This document shows positions 30,541-39,251 of a stretch of DNA of 43,355 nucleotides, one piece after another. The DNA lies in NCBI GenBank assembly GCA_027483385.1, contig JAIXUT010000070.1:1-43355 (forward strand). Reading direction: 5' to 3'. Position numbers and translations under genes: made by a program. This DNA comes from Alphaproteobacteria bacterium. GTDB taxonomy: Bacteria > Pseudomonadota > Alphaproteobacteria > UBA2136 > UBA6156. Below the pieces are notes generated by a model that did no database searches, was not told the origin of the DNA, and was given only the letters and a program-made list of their open reading frames with translations. Position 1 is the first letter of the stretch; each line of letters opens with the position of its first letter.

Positions 30541-31581
30541 CTAGATTTTATCCATAACCTGCCCGCTTGGCACACCCTTGCTGGTGCTATATTGCACCTT
30601 GTACTTCTTTTCGGGGTGAATCAGGGCCTGGCAGGTTTTGGCGGCCACCGCAGCTTCGGCAAAACCGGTGAGAATCAGCGGCACTTTGCCTTCATAAGCC
30701 GCCATATCGCCAATGCATAACAACCCTTTACGGCGGGTTTGCATGGTGGTGCGGTCAACTGTAATCGTGCCGCGTTCCAGGCCCAAATCCCAACCTTCGA
30801 GTGCCCCCACTTGGGGCTGTAGGCCAAAACAGCATACCAAGGCCGTGGCGGCGAGGGTAGTCGGCTGGCCATTGGGGTCGGTCAGCGTCAGGCTGGTTAA
30901 ATGGCCATCTTCACCATGAAGCGCAGCAATTTCGGTGGGGGTATGCAGCGTGACTTGGCCAGCTTGCACATGGGCCTGCAATTGCGCCAGACTGGCTTCG
31001 GCGGCCCTGAAATCGGTGCGGCGGTGCACCACGTGCACGTGCTGGGCGAGGCTCGCCAGTTCGATAGCCCAGTCGACGGCGCTGTCGCCACCGCCTGCAA
31101 TCACAATGGTTTGCCCCGTAAACTTCGCCTTGTGTGTGATGGCGTAGCTAACCGCGCCACTGGCCTCAAATTCTGGTAAATTGGCCAAGCCCGCAGGTTT
31201 GCGCGGCGCGAACAGGCCCCCGCCGCCCGCGATAATCACCACCTTGGCCTGCACGGTCTGGCCGTTTGCGCGGGTTAACATAAAGCCTGTATTGTCGGGC
31301 AATTCTTGCAAATCGGTCACAGCCTCGTGCAACAAATAGGTGGGTTGGTAGGGTGCGGCCTGTTGCTGCAGGTTCTTGATTAAATCGGCGGCCAGAATGT
31401 AGGGGTGGCCTGGGGCGTCGTAAATCGGCTTTTCGGGGTAGAGCGCCGTTAATTGCCCGCCAACCTGGGGGAGGCTATCCAGCACCACGGCCTTATAGCC
31501 CATAAACCCTGCTTCAAAGACCATAAACAGGCCGGCGGGGCCGGCGCCAATAATCGCAACATCGGTGGTAAAATCGGGCAT
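30541..31581 (-). CDS. NAD(P)/FAD-dependent oxidoreductase, ferredoxin/flavodoxin-NADP+ reductase (TrxB-like) type
   Basis: IIGAGPAGLFMVFEAGFMGYKAVVLDSLPQVGGQLTALYPEKPIYDAPG, IAGGGDSAVDWA, CIGDMAAYEGKVPLILTGFAEAA. Confidence 0.93.
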   Translation of the reverse strand: MPDFTTDVAIIGAGPAGLFMVFEAGFMGYKAVVLDSLPQVGGQLTALYPEKPIYDAPGHPYILAADLIKNLQQQAAPYQPTYLLHEAVTDLQELPDNTGFMLTRANGQTVQAKVVIIAGGGGLFAPRKPAGLANLPEFEASGAVSYAITHKAKFTGQTIVIAGGGDSAVDWAIELASLAQHVHVVHRRTDFRAAEASLAQLQAHVQAGQVTLHTPTEIAALHGEDGHLTSLTLTDPNGQPTTLAATALVCCFGLQPQVGALEGWDLGLERGTITVDRTTMQTRRKGLLCIGDMAAYEGKVPLILTGFAEAAVAAKTCQALIHPEKKYKVQYSTSKGVPSGQVMDKI

Positions 31582-31636
31582 GCAAGATTGCTAACACCCT
31601 TGACCAAGGGGGGCAACCCTCGGCATTGTGTGAACA

Positions 31637-31750
31637 ATGAAAAAACATTTATGGGTATGGTGCATGGTACCAATGTTCCTGGCTGGCTGTGCGCAGGTGG
31701 TTGCGCCGCCCAAGCCCGCCGATAAAATCGAAGCTTCAAAGCAGTATTAG
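31637..31750 (+). CDS. Candidate 37-aa lipoprotein (not in the supplied ORF track)
   Basis: Reading frame MKKHLWVWCMVPMFLAGCAQVVAPPKPADKIEASKQY*: basic N-terminus, hydrophobic core, lipobox LAGC. No strong Shine-Dalgarno seen. Confidence 0.5.
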   Translation: MKKHLWVWCMVPMFLAGCAQVVAPPKPADKIEASKQY

Positions 31751-31767
31751 TGAATAAGGATAATAAT

Positions 31768-32673
31768 ATGGGCCTTTCCCAAAACTTGAACTATGCCTAT
31801 TACCCAGGTTGTGCCGCCAAACAAATCCAGAAGGAGGCGGATTGGTCAGCCCAAGCCATTTGCAAGCAACTGGGGATAACCCTGCGCGATATGCCAAGCG
31901 CTACCTGCTGCGGGGCAGGGAATTTGCAGGAGCACGACTTGGCCGCTGCCTTGGCAATTAATGCCCGGATTTTTAGCCAGGCCGAAGCGATGGGGATGGA
32001 TATTGTGACCATCTGTAACACCTGCTTGCAAACCTTTGCCTATGCCAATCACCGCCTGGTGAACGAACCAACTTTACGGGCTGAAATTAATGCCGTGCTG
32101 GAAAAGGCTGGCGTGCGGCCCTACCAAGGCACGGTTGAGGTGAAGCACTTAATTTGGGTGCTGGTGGAAGAAGTAGGCACCGAAAAACTGAAGCAGCACC
32201 TTAAAAACCCCTTAAATGGCCTTAAAGTCGCGCCGTTTTACGGCTGCCACGCCATGCGCCCAAGCGAAATTTTTATGGGGCGCGGTGGTACTGTGAACGG
32301 GCCCAAATATTTGGAAACCCTGATTGCCACCCTGGGCGGTAGCAGCGTGGATTACTACGGCAAGGATAAATGCTGCGGCTTCCATTATATGTTGGTGAAC
32401 GAAAAAGAATTTCTGCACATGAGCGGCGGACATAGCCTGGAAGCCAAAAATGCTGGGGCGGACGTGATGGTCTCGCCCTGCACTCTGTGCGATTTTGCGC
32501 TTGGCGCCTACCAAAGCCGTAGTGAAAAAGCGATGGGGGTGAGCATCGGGCTGCCTGAAATGAATATTTCGCAACTGGTGGGTAAGGCGTTTGGGCTGGA
32601 TGAAAAAACGCTGGGTTTTAGCCGCCTGAGTGTGGACCCAAGCCCTGCGCTGCAAGCCCGTGGGATTCGTTAA
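31768..32673 (+). CDS. HdrB-like protein with two CCG (cysteine-rich) domains
   Basis: Both modules complete: YPGC..ATCCGAGN..ICNTC and FYGC..DKCCGFHY..SPCTLC. ATG 31768 preceded by AAGGA with 7-nt spacing; ORF also opens at GTG 31750. Confidence 0.85.
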   Translation: MGLSQNLNYAYYPGCAAKQIQKEADWSAQAICKQLGITLRDMPSATCCGAGNLQEHDLAAALAINARIFSQAEAMGMDIVTICNTCLQTFAYANHRLVNEPTLRAEINAVLEKAGVRPYQGTVEVKHLIWVLVEEVGTEKLKQHLKNPLNGLKVAPFYGCHAMRPSEIFMGRGGTVNGPKYLETLIATLGGSSVDYYGKDKCCGFHYMLVNEKEFLHMSGGHSLEAKNAGADVMVSPCTLCDFALGAYQSRSEKAMGVSIGLPEMNISQLVGKAFGLDEKTLGFSRLSVDPSPALQARGIR

Positions 32674-32699
32674 TTAAAAACTTAGGAAGGATACACCCG

Positions 32700-33002
32700 A
32701 TGAAAAATGACCTGTTTACATTGGCCCTGATTTTGTGCGTAATGTTCCTTGCAGCCAACGGGATGGCCCAAGAAGCAGCGGAGGGGACTGAAACCTTTGC
32801 GCCCGTGGTGGAAGGGTTGAATCAGGCTATGCAAACGCCTTTAAATAGGCCCATCAGCGGCGAGGGACTGGAAGCCTGGTTTTTTAGTTTTCTGGAAAAA
32901 TTGTTTAACTTGGTCGGGCAATTTATTATTCAAATCTTGCAGCAGGTTTTCGCAGGGATTGGTGGACTCTTGACGGGCGGAGCCCCTGCCACCAACGTTT
33001 AA
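32700..33002 (+). CDS. Hypothetical small secreted protein
   Basis: Signal peptide MKNDLFTLALILCVMFLAANGMAQ; hydrophobic/amphipathic C-terminal half; AGGAAGGA-like SD upstream (cttaggaaggatacacccgATG). Confidence 0.6.
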   Translation: MKNDLFTLALILCVMFLAANGMAQEAAEGTETFAPVVEGLNQAMQTPLNRPISGEGLEAWFFSFLEKLFNLVGQFIIQILQQVFAGIGGLLTGGAPATNV

Positions 33003-33021
33003 ATAAATTGGGGGTTGAAGT

Positions 33022-34584
33022 ATGAAACATTTCGCTGTTGGGCTGGCAGCAGTTGTGCTGCTGGGTGGGTGTGCCGCCAATCCGGCCACGGGCGGACGTA
33101 GCTTTAGCCTTGTCAGTGCTGCGCATGAACGTGAAATTGGCAACCAGACCGCCAACGAGCATTTAAAAAAATACGGCCTCTATCGGCCCGAAAGCCGTGT
33201 AACGGCTTACGTGATGAACCTGTGCCGCACCACTTGGGCCGCCACCGAAATGGCGGCCGAGCCCGTGCAGTGCATCTTTTTAAACAGTGAAGAATTTAAT
33301 GCCTGGGCCACACCCGGTTACATTAATGTGTATCGTGGCCTGTTGCCCTACATGCAAAGCGAAGCCCAGTTGGTAAGCGTGATTGGCCACGAGGCAGGCC
33401 ACGTGACCGCCAAACACGTGGGCAGCCGGATGACGGCAGGCGTGGTGGGCGGTGTGCTCGGGGCGTTGGCGGGTGCGTATATCGGCCAACAAACCAACAA
33501 TGGGGCAGCGGTGCAGGCCACCAATATGCTGATTGGCGCAGGGGTAGGGGCTGGCATCGCTGCCTACAGCCGTAGCCAGGAAACCCAGGCCGATGAACTG
33601 GGCATGCGCTACATGGAACGCATGGGTTACGACAAGCGCGAAAGTGCGGGCATGGTGCAAGCCATGCTGCGCCACGAGCAGTACCAAAAAGAGGTTGCAC
33701 GGCTGTTTAACAACGGCCAAGCGGTGGGGCAAGGCGGCCTCAGCGGCCTGTTTGCCAGTCACCCCGCCACCGAAGGTCGGGCCGCCTACGCGGCCCAAGT
33801 GGCGGGCGGCTGGCCCGATGGTGGCCTGCGCTTGCCTGCAGGAATTACGCCAGCCACCACCGCCGATGACCCGCAAGGCAGCAAGCGCTTTCATCAGCAA
33901 ATTGAAGGATTAAGTTACGGCCCGCAGCCCCAGTATGGCATTGCCAGCCGCGATACCTTAACCTTCCCGCAGGCCCGCGTTGGGTTGCAGTTCCCCAGTG
34001 GCTTTTTGTTCGAGTTTGCAGGCTTTAACGATGCTAAAAAAACCACTCTGTGGCAGGCCGTTCATGCCGAAAGCCTGGTACAGGCCCGCGTGGTGATGGT
34101 GCCTTTTAAGGCGGGGATGAACGTGGGCTTTGTGTTGCAAGATGCACTGGGCTTTAAGGGGGAGTTACAACGACTGGAGCTGAAAGCTGCCAACAAACCC
34201 CAATATGCCGAAGCCTACACGGGCGTTGCCACTGCGGGTAGCAAGCCCGCCAGGCTGGTGGCTTTTGCTTTACCTGGCACAGAAAATTTGGTGGTGGTGA
34301 ACTTTATTTTCCAAAATGCCAATCAGCGTGAGCGCGAACAGGCGGCCCTGTTGGCCAGCTTGCAGCAAAGCATATTTTATAGTGCCGAGGCTGCCAAGCG
34401 CTTGCAACCGCTGGAGATTCGGACGTTCATGGCAAGTGCGGGTGACACCGTGGCCCGCCGTGCCGCCCAATTGCCGCAAGGGGCGCTCCGCAGCGAATGG
34501 TTTCGTGCCCTGAACGGCATGGAGGCTGACGAGGAACTGCGGGTGGGCCAGTGGTACAAGCGTGTGGCCGACGTTAACAATTAA
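33022..34584 (+). CDS. M48 family metalloprotease, predicted lipoprotein
   Basis: Lipobox LLGGC, zincin motif VIGHEAGHVTAKH, QADELGMRYMERMGYD. Confidence 0.93.
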   Translation: MKHFAVGLAAVVLLGGCAANPATGGRSFSLVSAAHEREIGNQTANEHLKKYGLYRPESRVTAYVMNLCRTTWAATEMAAEPVQCIFLNSEEFNAWATPGYINVYRGLLPYMQSEAQLVSVIGHEAGHVTAKHVGSRMTAGVVGGVLGALAGAYIGQQTNNGAAVQATNMLIGAGVGAGIAAYSRSQETQADELGMRYMERMGYDKRESAGMVQAMLRHEQYQKEVARLFNNGQAVGQGGLSGLFASHPATEGRAAYAAQVAGGWPDGGLRLPAGITPATTADDPQGSKRFHQQIEGLSYGPQPQYGIASRDTLTFPQARVGLQFPSGFLFEFAGFNDAKKTTLWQAVHAESLVQARVVMVPFKAGMNVGFVLQDALGFKGELQRLELKAANKPQYAEAYTGVATAGSKPARLVAFALPGTENLVVVNFIFQNANQREREQAALLASLQQSIFYSAEAAKRLQPLEIRTFMASAGDTVARRAAQLPQGALRSEWFRALNGMEADEELRVGQWYKRVADVNN

Positions 34585-34610
34585 ACGATTCAGAACAGGA
34601 AGCCGCCGCA

Positions 34611-35339
34611 ATGACTGAAAAATCCACGCCAAACCTTTCGCCCGAGTGGCAACTGAACCAGCTGGTGTGGGTAGTGGCCGCGTTGGCCTTTGCTTGGGTG
34701 CTGGGTAGCCAGATTGCCAGCATCAAAACCGCCGACCGCACGGTGCAGGTGCGTGGTGCAGCCGAGCTGCCCGTGCGCGCCGATATTGCGACCTGGACTT
34801 TGGGCGTGACCGGCACCGCCGAAACGTTGGCAGCTGCGCAAGCGCAGGTAAGTACCGACAGCCAAAAAATTCGGGATTTTTTGGTGGCGCAGGGTGTGCC
34901 AGCGGCCGATCTGGGGAGCCTCAATATTACCGTGACCGATGCCCGCGCCAACCAGTACAACAACAATTTTACCGGCCCGCGCTTTAGTGTGCAGGGTGGG
35001 GTTTTGGTGCGCACAGCCGCCCTGGAAGCCCTGCAGCAGGCGCGCAATAACCTGGATAAACTGGTGGGTGCGGAGGTGATTTTAACGAGCAGCTGGGGCC
35101 CCAACTATGCCTTTACCAAACTGAATGACTACAAGCCTGAATTGTTGAGCAAGGCCACAGCGGCGGCGCGGGAAGCGGCAGAACAATTTGCTGCCGATGC
35201 GGGTGCCACGGTGAAGGGGATTCGGCGTGCCACGCAAGGCAGCGTGGAAGTTTTGGGCCGCGATGAATTTACGGGCGAAAGCGAGCAGCTGGAAAAACGC
35301 CTGCGCTTAGTGACCACCGTAAATTATGATATTCGCTAG
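34611..35339 (+). CDS. SIMPL domain (DUF541) protein, membrane-anchored
   Basis: N-terminal TM, VQVRGAAELPVRADIATWTLGVTGTAETLAAAQAQV, and the C-terminal VTTVNYDIR end. Confidence 0.88.
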   Translation: MTEKSTPNLSPEWQLNQLVWVVAALAFAWVLGSQIASIKTADRTVQVRGAAELPVRADIATWTLGVTGTAETLAAAQAQVSTDSQKIRDFLVAQGVPAADLGSLNITVTDARANQYNNNFTGPRFSVQGGVLVRTAALEALQQARNNLDKLVGAEVILTSSWGPNYAFTKLNDYKPELLSKATAAAREAAEQFAADAGATVKGIRRATQGSVEVLGRDEFTGESEQLEKRLRLVTTVNYDIR

Positions 35340-35368
35340 TAATAAAAAAAACAAAAAAGTACCGAACC

Positions 35369-36145
35369 ATGAAACACACTTTACTTGGCGCAGTCCTCAT
35401 GAGTGGCGCTGCTTTGCTTGCCTTGCCAACCATGGCGCAAGATTGCAGCCAGTGCCGTAAGGATGACGGCAGCACGGCGCTCACACTTTCTGCCGAGGCC
35501 CGCCGCACGGTGGCGCAAGACCGCGTGACGGCGGTATTGAATGTGGAAGGTACCGGCAAGAGCGTGCAAGAAGCGCAACGCAAAGTGAACGAAAAAATGC
35601 AGCAGGCGCGCGGCCTTTATAGCAAAGTGCAGGGCCTGAAGGTGACGACTGGCAGCTACAACACCTGGAAGAATTACCCACCCGAGCCAGCCCCCAAGCC
35701 CAACGGCCAACCTGCCTGGAGCCCTGCCGAGCGTGAAGCCAAGGCGTTCTGGCAGGCCAATCAGCAGCTGAATATTGACGGCGCCAACCGCGATGACATT
35801 TTAAAATTGGTCGGCAATTTGCAGCAGGCAGGCTTTGGCGTGAACGGGATTAATTTTTACCTTTCCCGCGAGGCCAGCGATGCGCTGCGCGATGAACTGA
35901 CCACCGAGGCGCTGAAAAATATTAAAACCCGCGCGGGCAGCATGGCCAGGGCGCTGGGCATGAACAAGGTGCGCTTTGTGCGGATTGATACCAACGGCTT
36001 TAACCCGCAGCCCATGCCTTACGCCCTGATGGCGCGCTCGGCAAAAGTAGAGATGGCTGGTGATGCGATGCCCGAGCCCGTGGCCCAAGGTGGCGAAAGT
36101 GATGTGCAGGTGAGTGTGACAGCCGAAGTGCGTCTGAGCGAATAA
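35369..36145 (+). CDS. Second SIMPL domain (DUF541) protein, secreted
   Basis: Signal peptide, LTLSAEARRTVAQDRVTAVLNVEGTGKSVQEAQRKVNEKM, and C-terminal VQVSVTAEVRLSE. Confidence 0.85.
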   Translation: MKHTLLGAVLMSGAALLALPTMAQDCSQCRKDDGSTALTLSAEARRTVAQDRVTAVLNVEGTGKSVQEAQRKVNEKMQQARGLYSKVQGLKVTTGSYNTWKNYPPEPAPKPNGQPAWSPAEREAKAFWQANQQLNIDGANRDDILKLVGNLQQAGFGVNGINFYLSREASDALRDELTTEALKNIKTRAGSMARALGMNKVRFVRIDTNGFNPQPMPYALMARSAKVEMAGDAMPEPVAQGGESDVQVSVTAEVRLSE

Positions 36146-36157
36146 CCTGCCCGTAAT

Positions 36158-36184
36158 AAAAAGCCGCCTTAGGGCGGTTTTTTT
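36158..36184. terminator. Bidirectional Rho-independent terminator between the SIMPL and holC genes
   Basis: AAAAAGCCGCC-TTAG-GGCGGTTTTTTT: GC stem with a T-run on both strands, between convergent stops at 36145 and 36188. Confidence 0.9.
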
Positions 36185-36187
36185 GGT

Positions 36188-36688
36188 CTAATTCTTGGCC
36201 ACCCAGCGGCCTTCCTGTTGGGCAAAGTATTGCAGCGGGTGCCCTGCGGCTTTGTAAGTTTTGTACAGGCTGCGGGCACGTTCCACTTCCGCAGGCACTG
36301 CTGAAAACAGGTAGCAAAGTTTGGGGCATTCCGTTTGCAGCAGCGGCCCTAGCGCAGCTTCGGCCCCCGCCAGTACCACGGGTAAGCGGGGGCCATTGGT
36401 GGCCGAAAGGTGTGGAGTGGGAGATGATTCTTCTTCGGTATTTACAATTAAAATCGGCTGCTGGGCACTGTTGCCGTGCAAGGGCATGCCGTGGGGCAAA
36501 AAGCTGCTGGCACTTAAAGTGCCCAACGTGCCCCAGAGCCCTTCATCGAGGCGCTGCGCCCGCGCCACCGTGGGTGCCACCAGCAGCACGGGGTGGCTTG
36601 CCGTGGCCCGTTGTAACAGGGCAGGCAGCACCGCATCAATCGCCGCTGGCGTGGCTTCCTGCACTTGGTAAAAGGCGAGAGGGGTCAT
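36188..36688 (-). CDS. holC: DNA polymerase III subunit chi
   Basis: ALLQRATASHPVLLVAPTVARAQRLDEGLW...SSFLPHG...PILIVNTEE, ARSLYKTYKAAGHPLQYFAQQEGRW. Confidence 0.85.
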   Translation of the reverse strand: MTPLAFYQVQEATPAAIDAVLPALLQRATASHPVLLVAPTVARAQRLDEGLWGTLGTLSASSFLPHGMPLHGNSAQQPILIVNTEEESSPTPHLSATNGPRLPVVLAGAEAALGPLLQTECPKLCYLFSAVPAEVERARSLYKTYKAAGHPLQYFAQQEGRWVAKN

Positions 36689-37140
36689 AGTGTACGCACC
36701 ATTTGTACGCAGCCCTCCGCTATCGGGCTATTTAATTCCAGGGCATCCCAAACCTCTTCACGAAAGCCAGATGCCCGGTAGTAGCCCACGGCATCTTCAT
36801 CGGCATTCACTACAATTTCTTTGCCGCCGTGCTTAAGGGCCAGTTGGATTGCCTGTTCCAGCATTACGCGGCCATAGCCTTTGCGTTGATGCGTTTTTTC
36901 AATCGCTACCAGGCGTACGCAAAAGCGCCCATGGCTCAAATCATCAAGCCGTGTGGTGCCAATACCCTGACCGTTAAGTTTTAAAAGTACGGGGGTATTG
37001 GCTGGCTTAAGTTCATCAGGATGGTTGGGGTTATAGGTCGGTGAGGTACGCCCCCGGGCATCCCACAATTCGGCTTTGCGAATACGGTGATAGGCGGCCC
37101 ATTCTTCAGGTGTACTCACCTTAATGAGTTCAAGCGGCAT
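36685..37140 (-). CDS. GNAT family N-acetyltransferase
   Basis: RLDDLSHGRFCVRLVAIEKTHQRKGYGRVMLEQAIQLALKHG (acetyl-CoA Q/RxxGxG/A motif); ATGA overlap with holC. Confidence 0.88.
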   Translation of the reverse strand: MPLELIKVSTPEEWAAYHRIRKAELWDARGRTSPTYNPNHPDELKPANTPVLLKLNGQGIGTTRLDDLSHGRFCVRLVAIEKTHQRKGYGRVMLEQAIQLALKHGGKEIVVNADEDAVGYYRASGFREEVWDALELNSPIAEGCVQMVRTL

Positions 37141-37141
37141 G

Positions 37142-37750
37142 TTATTTGCTTTCGACTGGCAGCCAAATTTCATTACGGCGCCACCAGGGTAATGTCCATG
37201 GGGGGTTGTAGCCCTGAATTTCAGCAGCTCCAGTGGGCTTAAGCTTTTGGCCGCTTAACCAGGTGCGCAGCAGGCCTTCGTTGGTGGCTTTGGCGGATTC
37301 TGTCAGCCAGCCGCTGAAGGTGACGGCCGCCACGCGGCGGGCCGGAAGTTCGACAATCTGGATGCGGCTATCAGCAGGTTTGGGCAGGGTGGTGCTGGTG
37401 TAGCGTTCGGGCAGGTAAAAGCGCATGAAGGTGCGGTTGGTACCTTCATTCACGGTCACGGGCGCTGTCATGCCAATGCTTTGCGTCTGCACCGTCACGG
37501 GTGCGGTCATGCCAATCGGGCCGGTGGGGTATTCCTTGAAAATATAATCGGCCAGAATGCGGAACGCCGAATTGGAAGAGGCTTCTGGGCCCGTCAGGGT
37601 TACGTCGGCGGCCAACTGAGGCGAATAATCCCGAATTTCGTAAGCGCCGTCGCGTGAGACCATTGTGTAGGTGGGTTCGGGCGTTTCGGCGAACACGTTC
37701 CCGAGCAGGGTACTTAAGCCCATGATGAACCCTCCTATAATTTTTTGCAT
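37142..37750 (-). CDS. SOUL family heme-binding protein, secreted
   Basis: Signal peptide, YEIRDYSPQLAADVT, IGMTAPVTV motif (twice), FYLPERY, YNPPWTLPWWRRNEIWLPV. Confidence 0.9.
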   Translation of the reverse strand: MQKIIGGFIMGLSTLLGNVFAETPEPTYTMVSRDGAYEIRDYSPQLAADVTLTGPEASSNSAFRILADYIFKEYPTGPIGMTAPVTVQTQSIGMTAPVTVNEGTNRTFMRFYLPERYTSTTLPKPADSRIQIVELPARRVAAVTFSGWLTESAKATNEGLLRTWLSGQKLKPTGAAEIQGYNPPWTLPWWRRNEIWLPVESK

Positions 37751-37780
37751 AGATTCACCCTTGCATACTTTTTATAAAAA

Positions 37781-39226
37781 TTACACAGGCAATGTCAGCT
37801 TAAAAGCACAGCCGCCGCCAGCGCGACTGCTGACCGACGCCTGCCCGCCATGCTGGCGCATCACTTCGGCCACCAGCGCCAGCCCCAGGCCCGCACCACC
37901 GTGATGGCCTTCGTGGGGCACATCGGGGCCTTGCCAGAAGCGCGTGAACACCAGCGCCTGTTCCGAGGCGGGGATGCCAGGACCACGGTCGTTGACAGTC
38001 AGTTCGATGCGGTTGCCGCTGCTTTCCAGTGTCACTTCAATATTGCCCTTTTTGGGCGAGTGGCGAATGGCGTTGTCAATCAGGTTGCTGATGGCTTCAG
38101 TGAGCAGCCCTGCGTCGTGCCGCGCTAGCAGGGGGGTACTTGGGCCGCTGTAGGCCAAATTCACGCCCGCCTGACGGGCCAGCGGCACCAGGCTGGCCAC
38201 CACAGTGCGGGTGGTTTCGCCGATATCGGCCACCGCCAGGTTGGCGCTGTGCTGGCTTAACACCGCGTAGTGCAGCAGCTGGCGCACCAGACGGCTCATC
38301 CGCTGGACATCCTTGAGTAAAAGTTCCTTGCCTTTAAAGTCATCGAGCTGTTCCAGGCGCGCCTGCAGCACGGCCAGTGGCGTTTTAAGCTGGTGTGCGG
38401 TATCGGCGGTGAGGCCCTTTTGCGCGTCAATCGTGCGGGTGAGTTGCCCCAGCAGGGTGTTGAAGCTATCGACCAGTGGGCGCACTTCACGCGGGACATT
38501 TTCCAGTGCCAGGGTTTCGCCACTTAAAGCATCGAGAGCCCGCACCTTGCCGCTGAGGCGGTAAAGCGGATTAATAGCACTGCGCAAGGTCAGCCACCCC
38601 AGCAACAGCGCCACAAGTAGCAGGGGCACAGCATAGCTTAACAGGCTGTAAAAGGTTTCGGTGGTGGCCGTGCCAAGCAGGGCGTCATCGATGGTACGGT
38701 TCTGCCCCACGGTGAGGTAATATACCCCACGCGGCGTGTTGACGGGCATGGAGAGGATGTACATGGCTTCGTTGCGGCCATCGCGCGCCACGGTGTTAAG
38801 GAGTACGGGCCGATTGGCTTTCAGGCCCAAGGCGGGTGCCAGGTAAGCGCGGGCCATGGGCACGCTTTCCAGGGTAATGCGGCCCTCGGCGTTTTCCACC
38901 ATAAAGGTGTAGCCATCGAGGCGCTGGGCGTAGGCGTTTAAAGTTTCGTTGGCCAAGCGCATTTGCAGGGGGCCACCCGGAATATCCTGCAAGCCCGCCA
39001 CCAGTTCGGCGGCTTGGCGGCGGAGGAATTCATCCTGGATGCGGTCGCCCGCCTGATTGAGTAGCCAAGCGGTGAGGCCGACCACAGTCAGCATCAGCAC
39101 CAGCAACAGCACGCCCGTGCGGAACATCAGGCGCCCCAGCAGGCTGCCCGCCCGCGTACGTGGCATGATGAGCTTTTGCAGCGGTTTCGGGAGCTGGCGG
39201 GGCAGCGGCAGATGGGGGAGGGGCAC
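37781..39226 (-). CDS. Two-component sensor histidine kinase (TctE/QseC-like)
   Basis: Two TM segments, H-box DTAHQLKTPLAVLQARLEQL, N-box NLIDNAIRHSP, G-boxes DRGPGIP and GGAGLGLALV. Confidence 0.93.
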   Translation of the reverse strand: MPLPHLPLPRQLPKPLQKLIMPRTRAGSLLGRLMFRTGVLLLVLMLTVVGLTAWLLNQAGDRIQDEFLRRQAAELVAGLQDIPGGPLQMRLANETLNAYAQRLDGYTFMVENAEGRITLESVPMARAYLAPALGLKANRPVLLNTVARDGRNEAMYILSMPVNTPRGVYYLTVGQNRTIDDALLGTATTETFYSLLSYAVPLLLVALLLGWLTLRSAINPLYRLSGKVRALDALSGETLALENVPREVRPLVDSFNTLLGQLTRTIDAQKGLTADTAHQLKTPLAVLQARLEQLDDFKGKELLLKDVQRMSRLVRQLLHYAVLSQHSANLAVADIGETTRTVVASLVPLARQAGVNLAYSGPSTPLLARHDAGLLTEAISNLIDNAIRHSPKKGNIEVTLESSGNRIELTVNDRGPGIPASEQALVFTRFWQGPDVPHEGHHGGAGLGLALVAEVMRQHGGQASVSSRAGGGCAFKLTLPV

Positions 39227-39251
39227 GGAGTTACCTGTTACGTTGAAGGAT

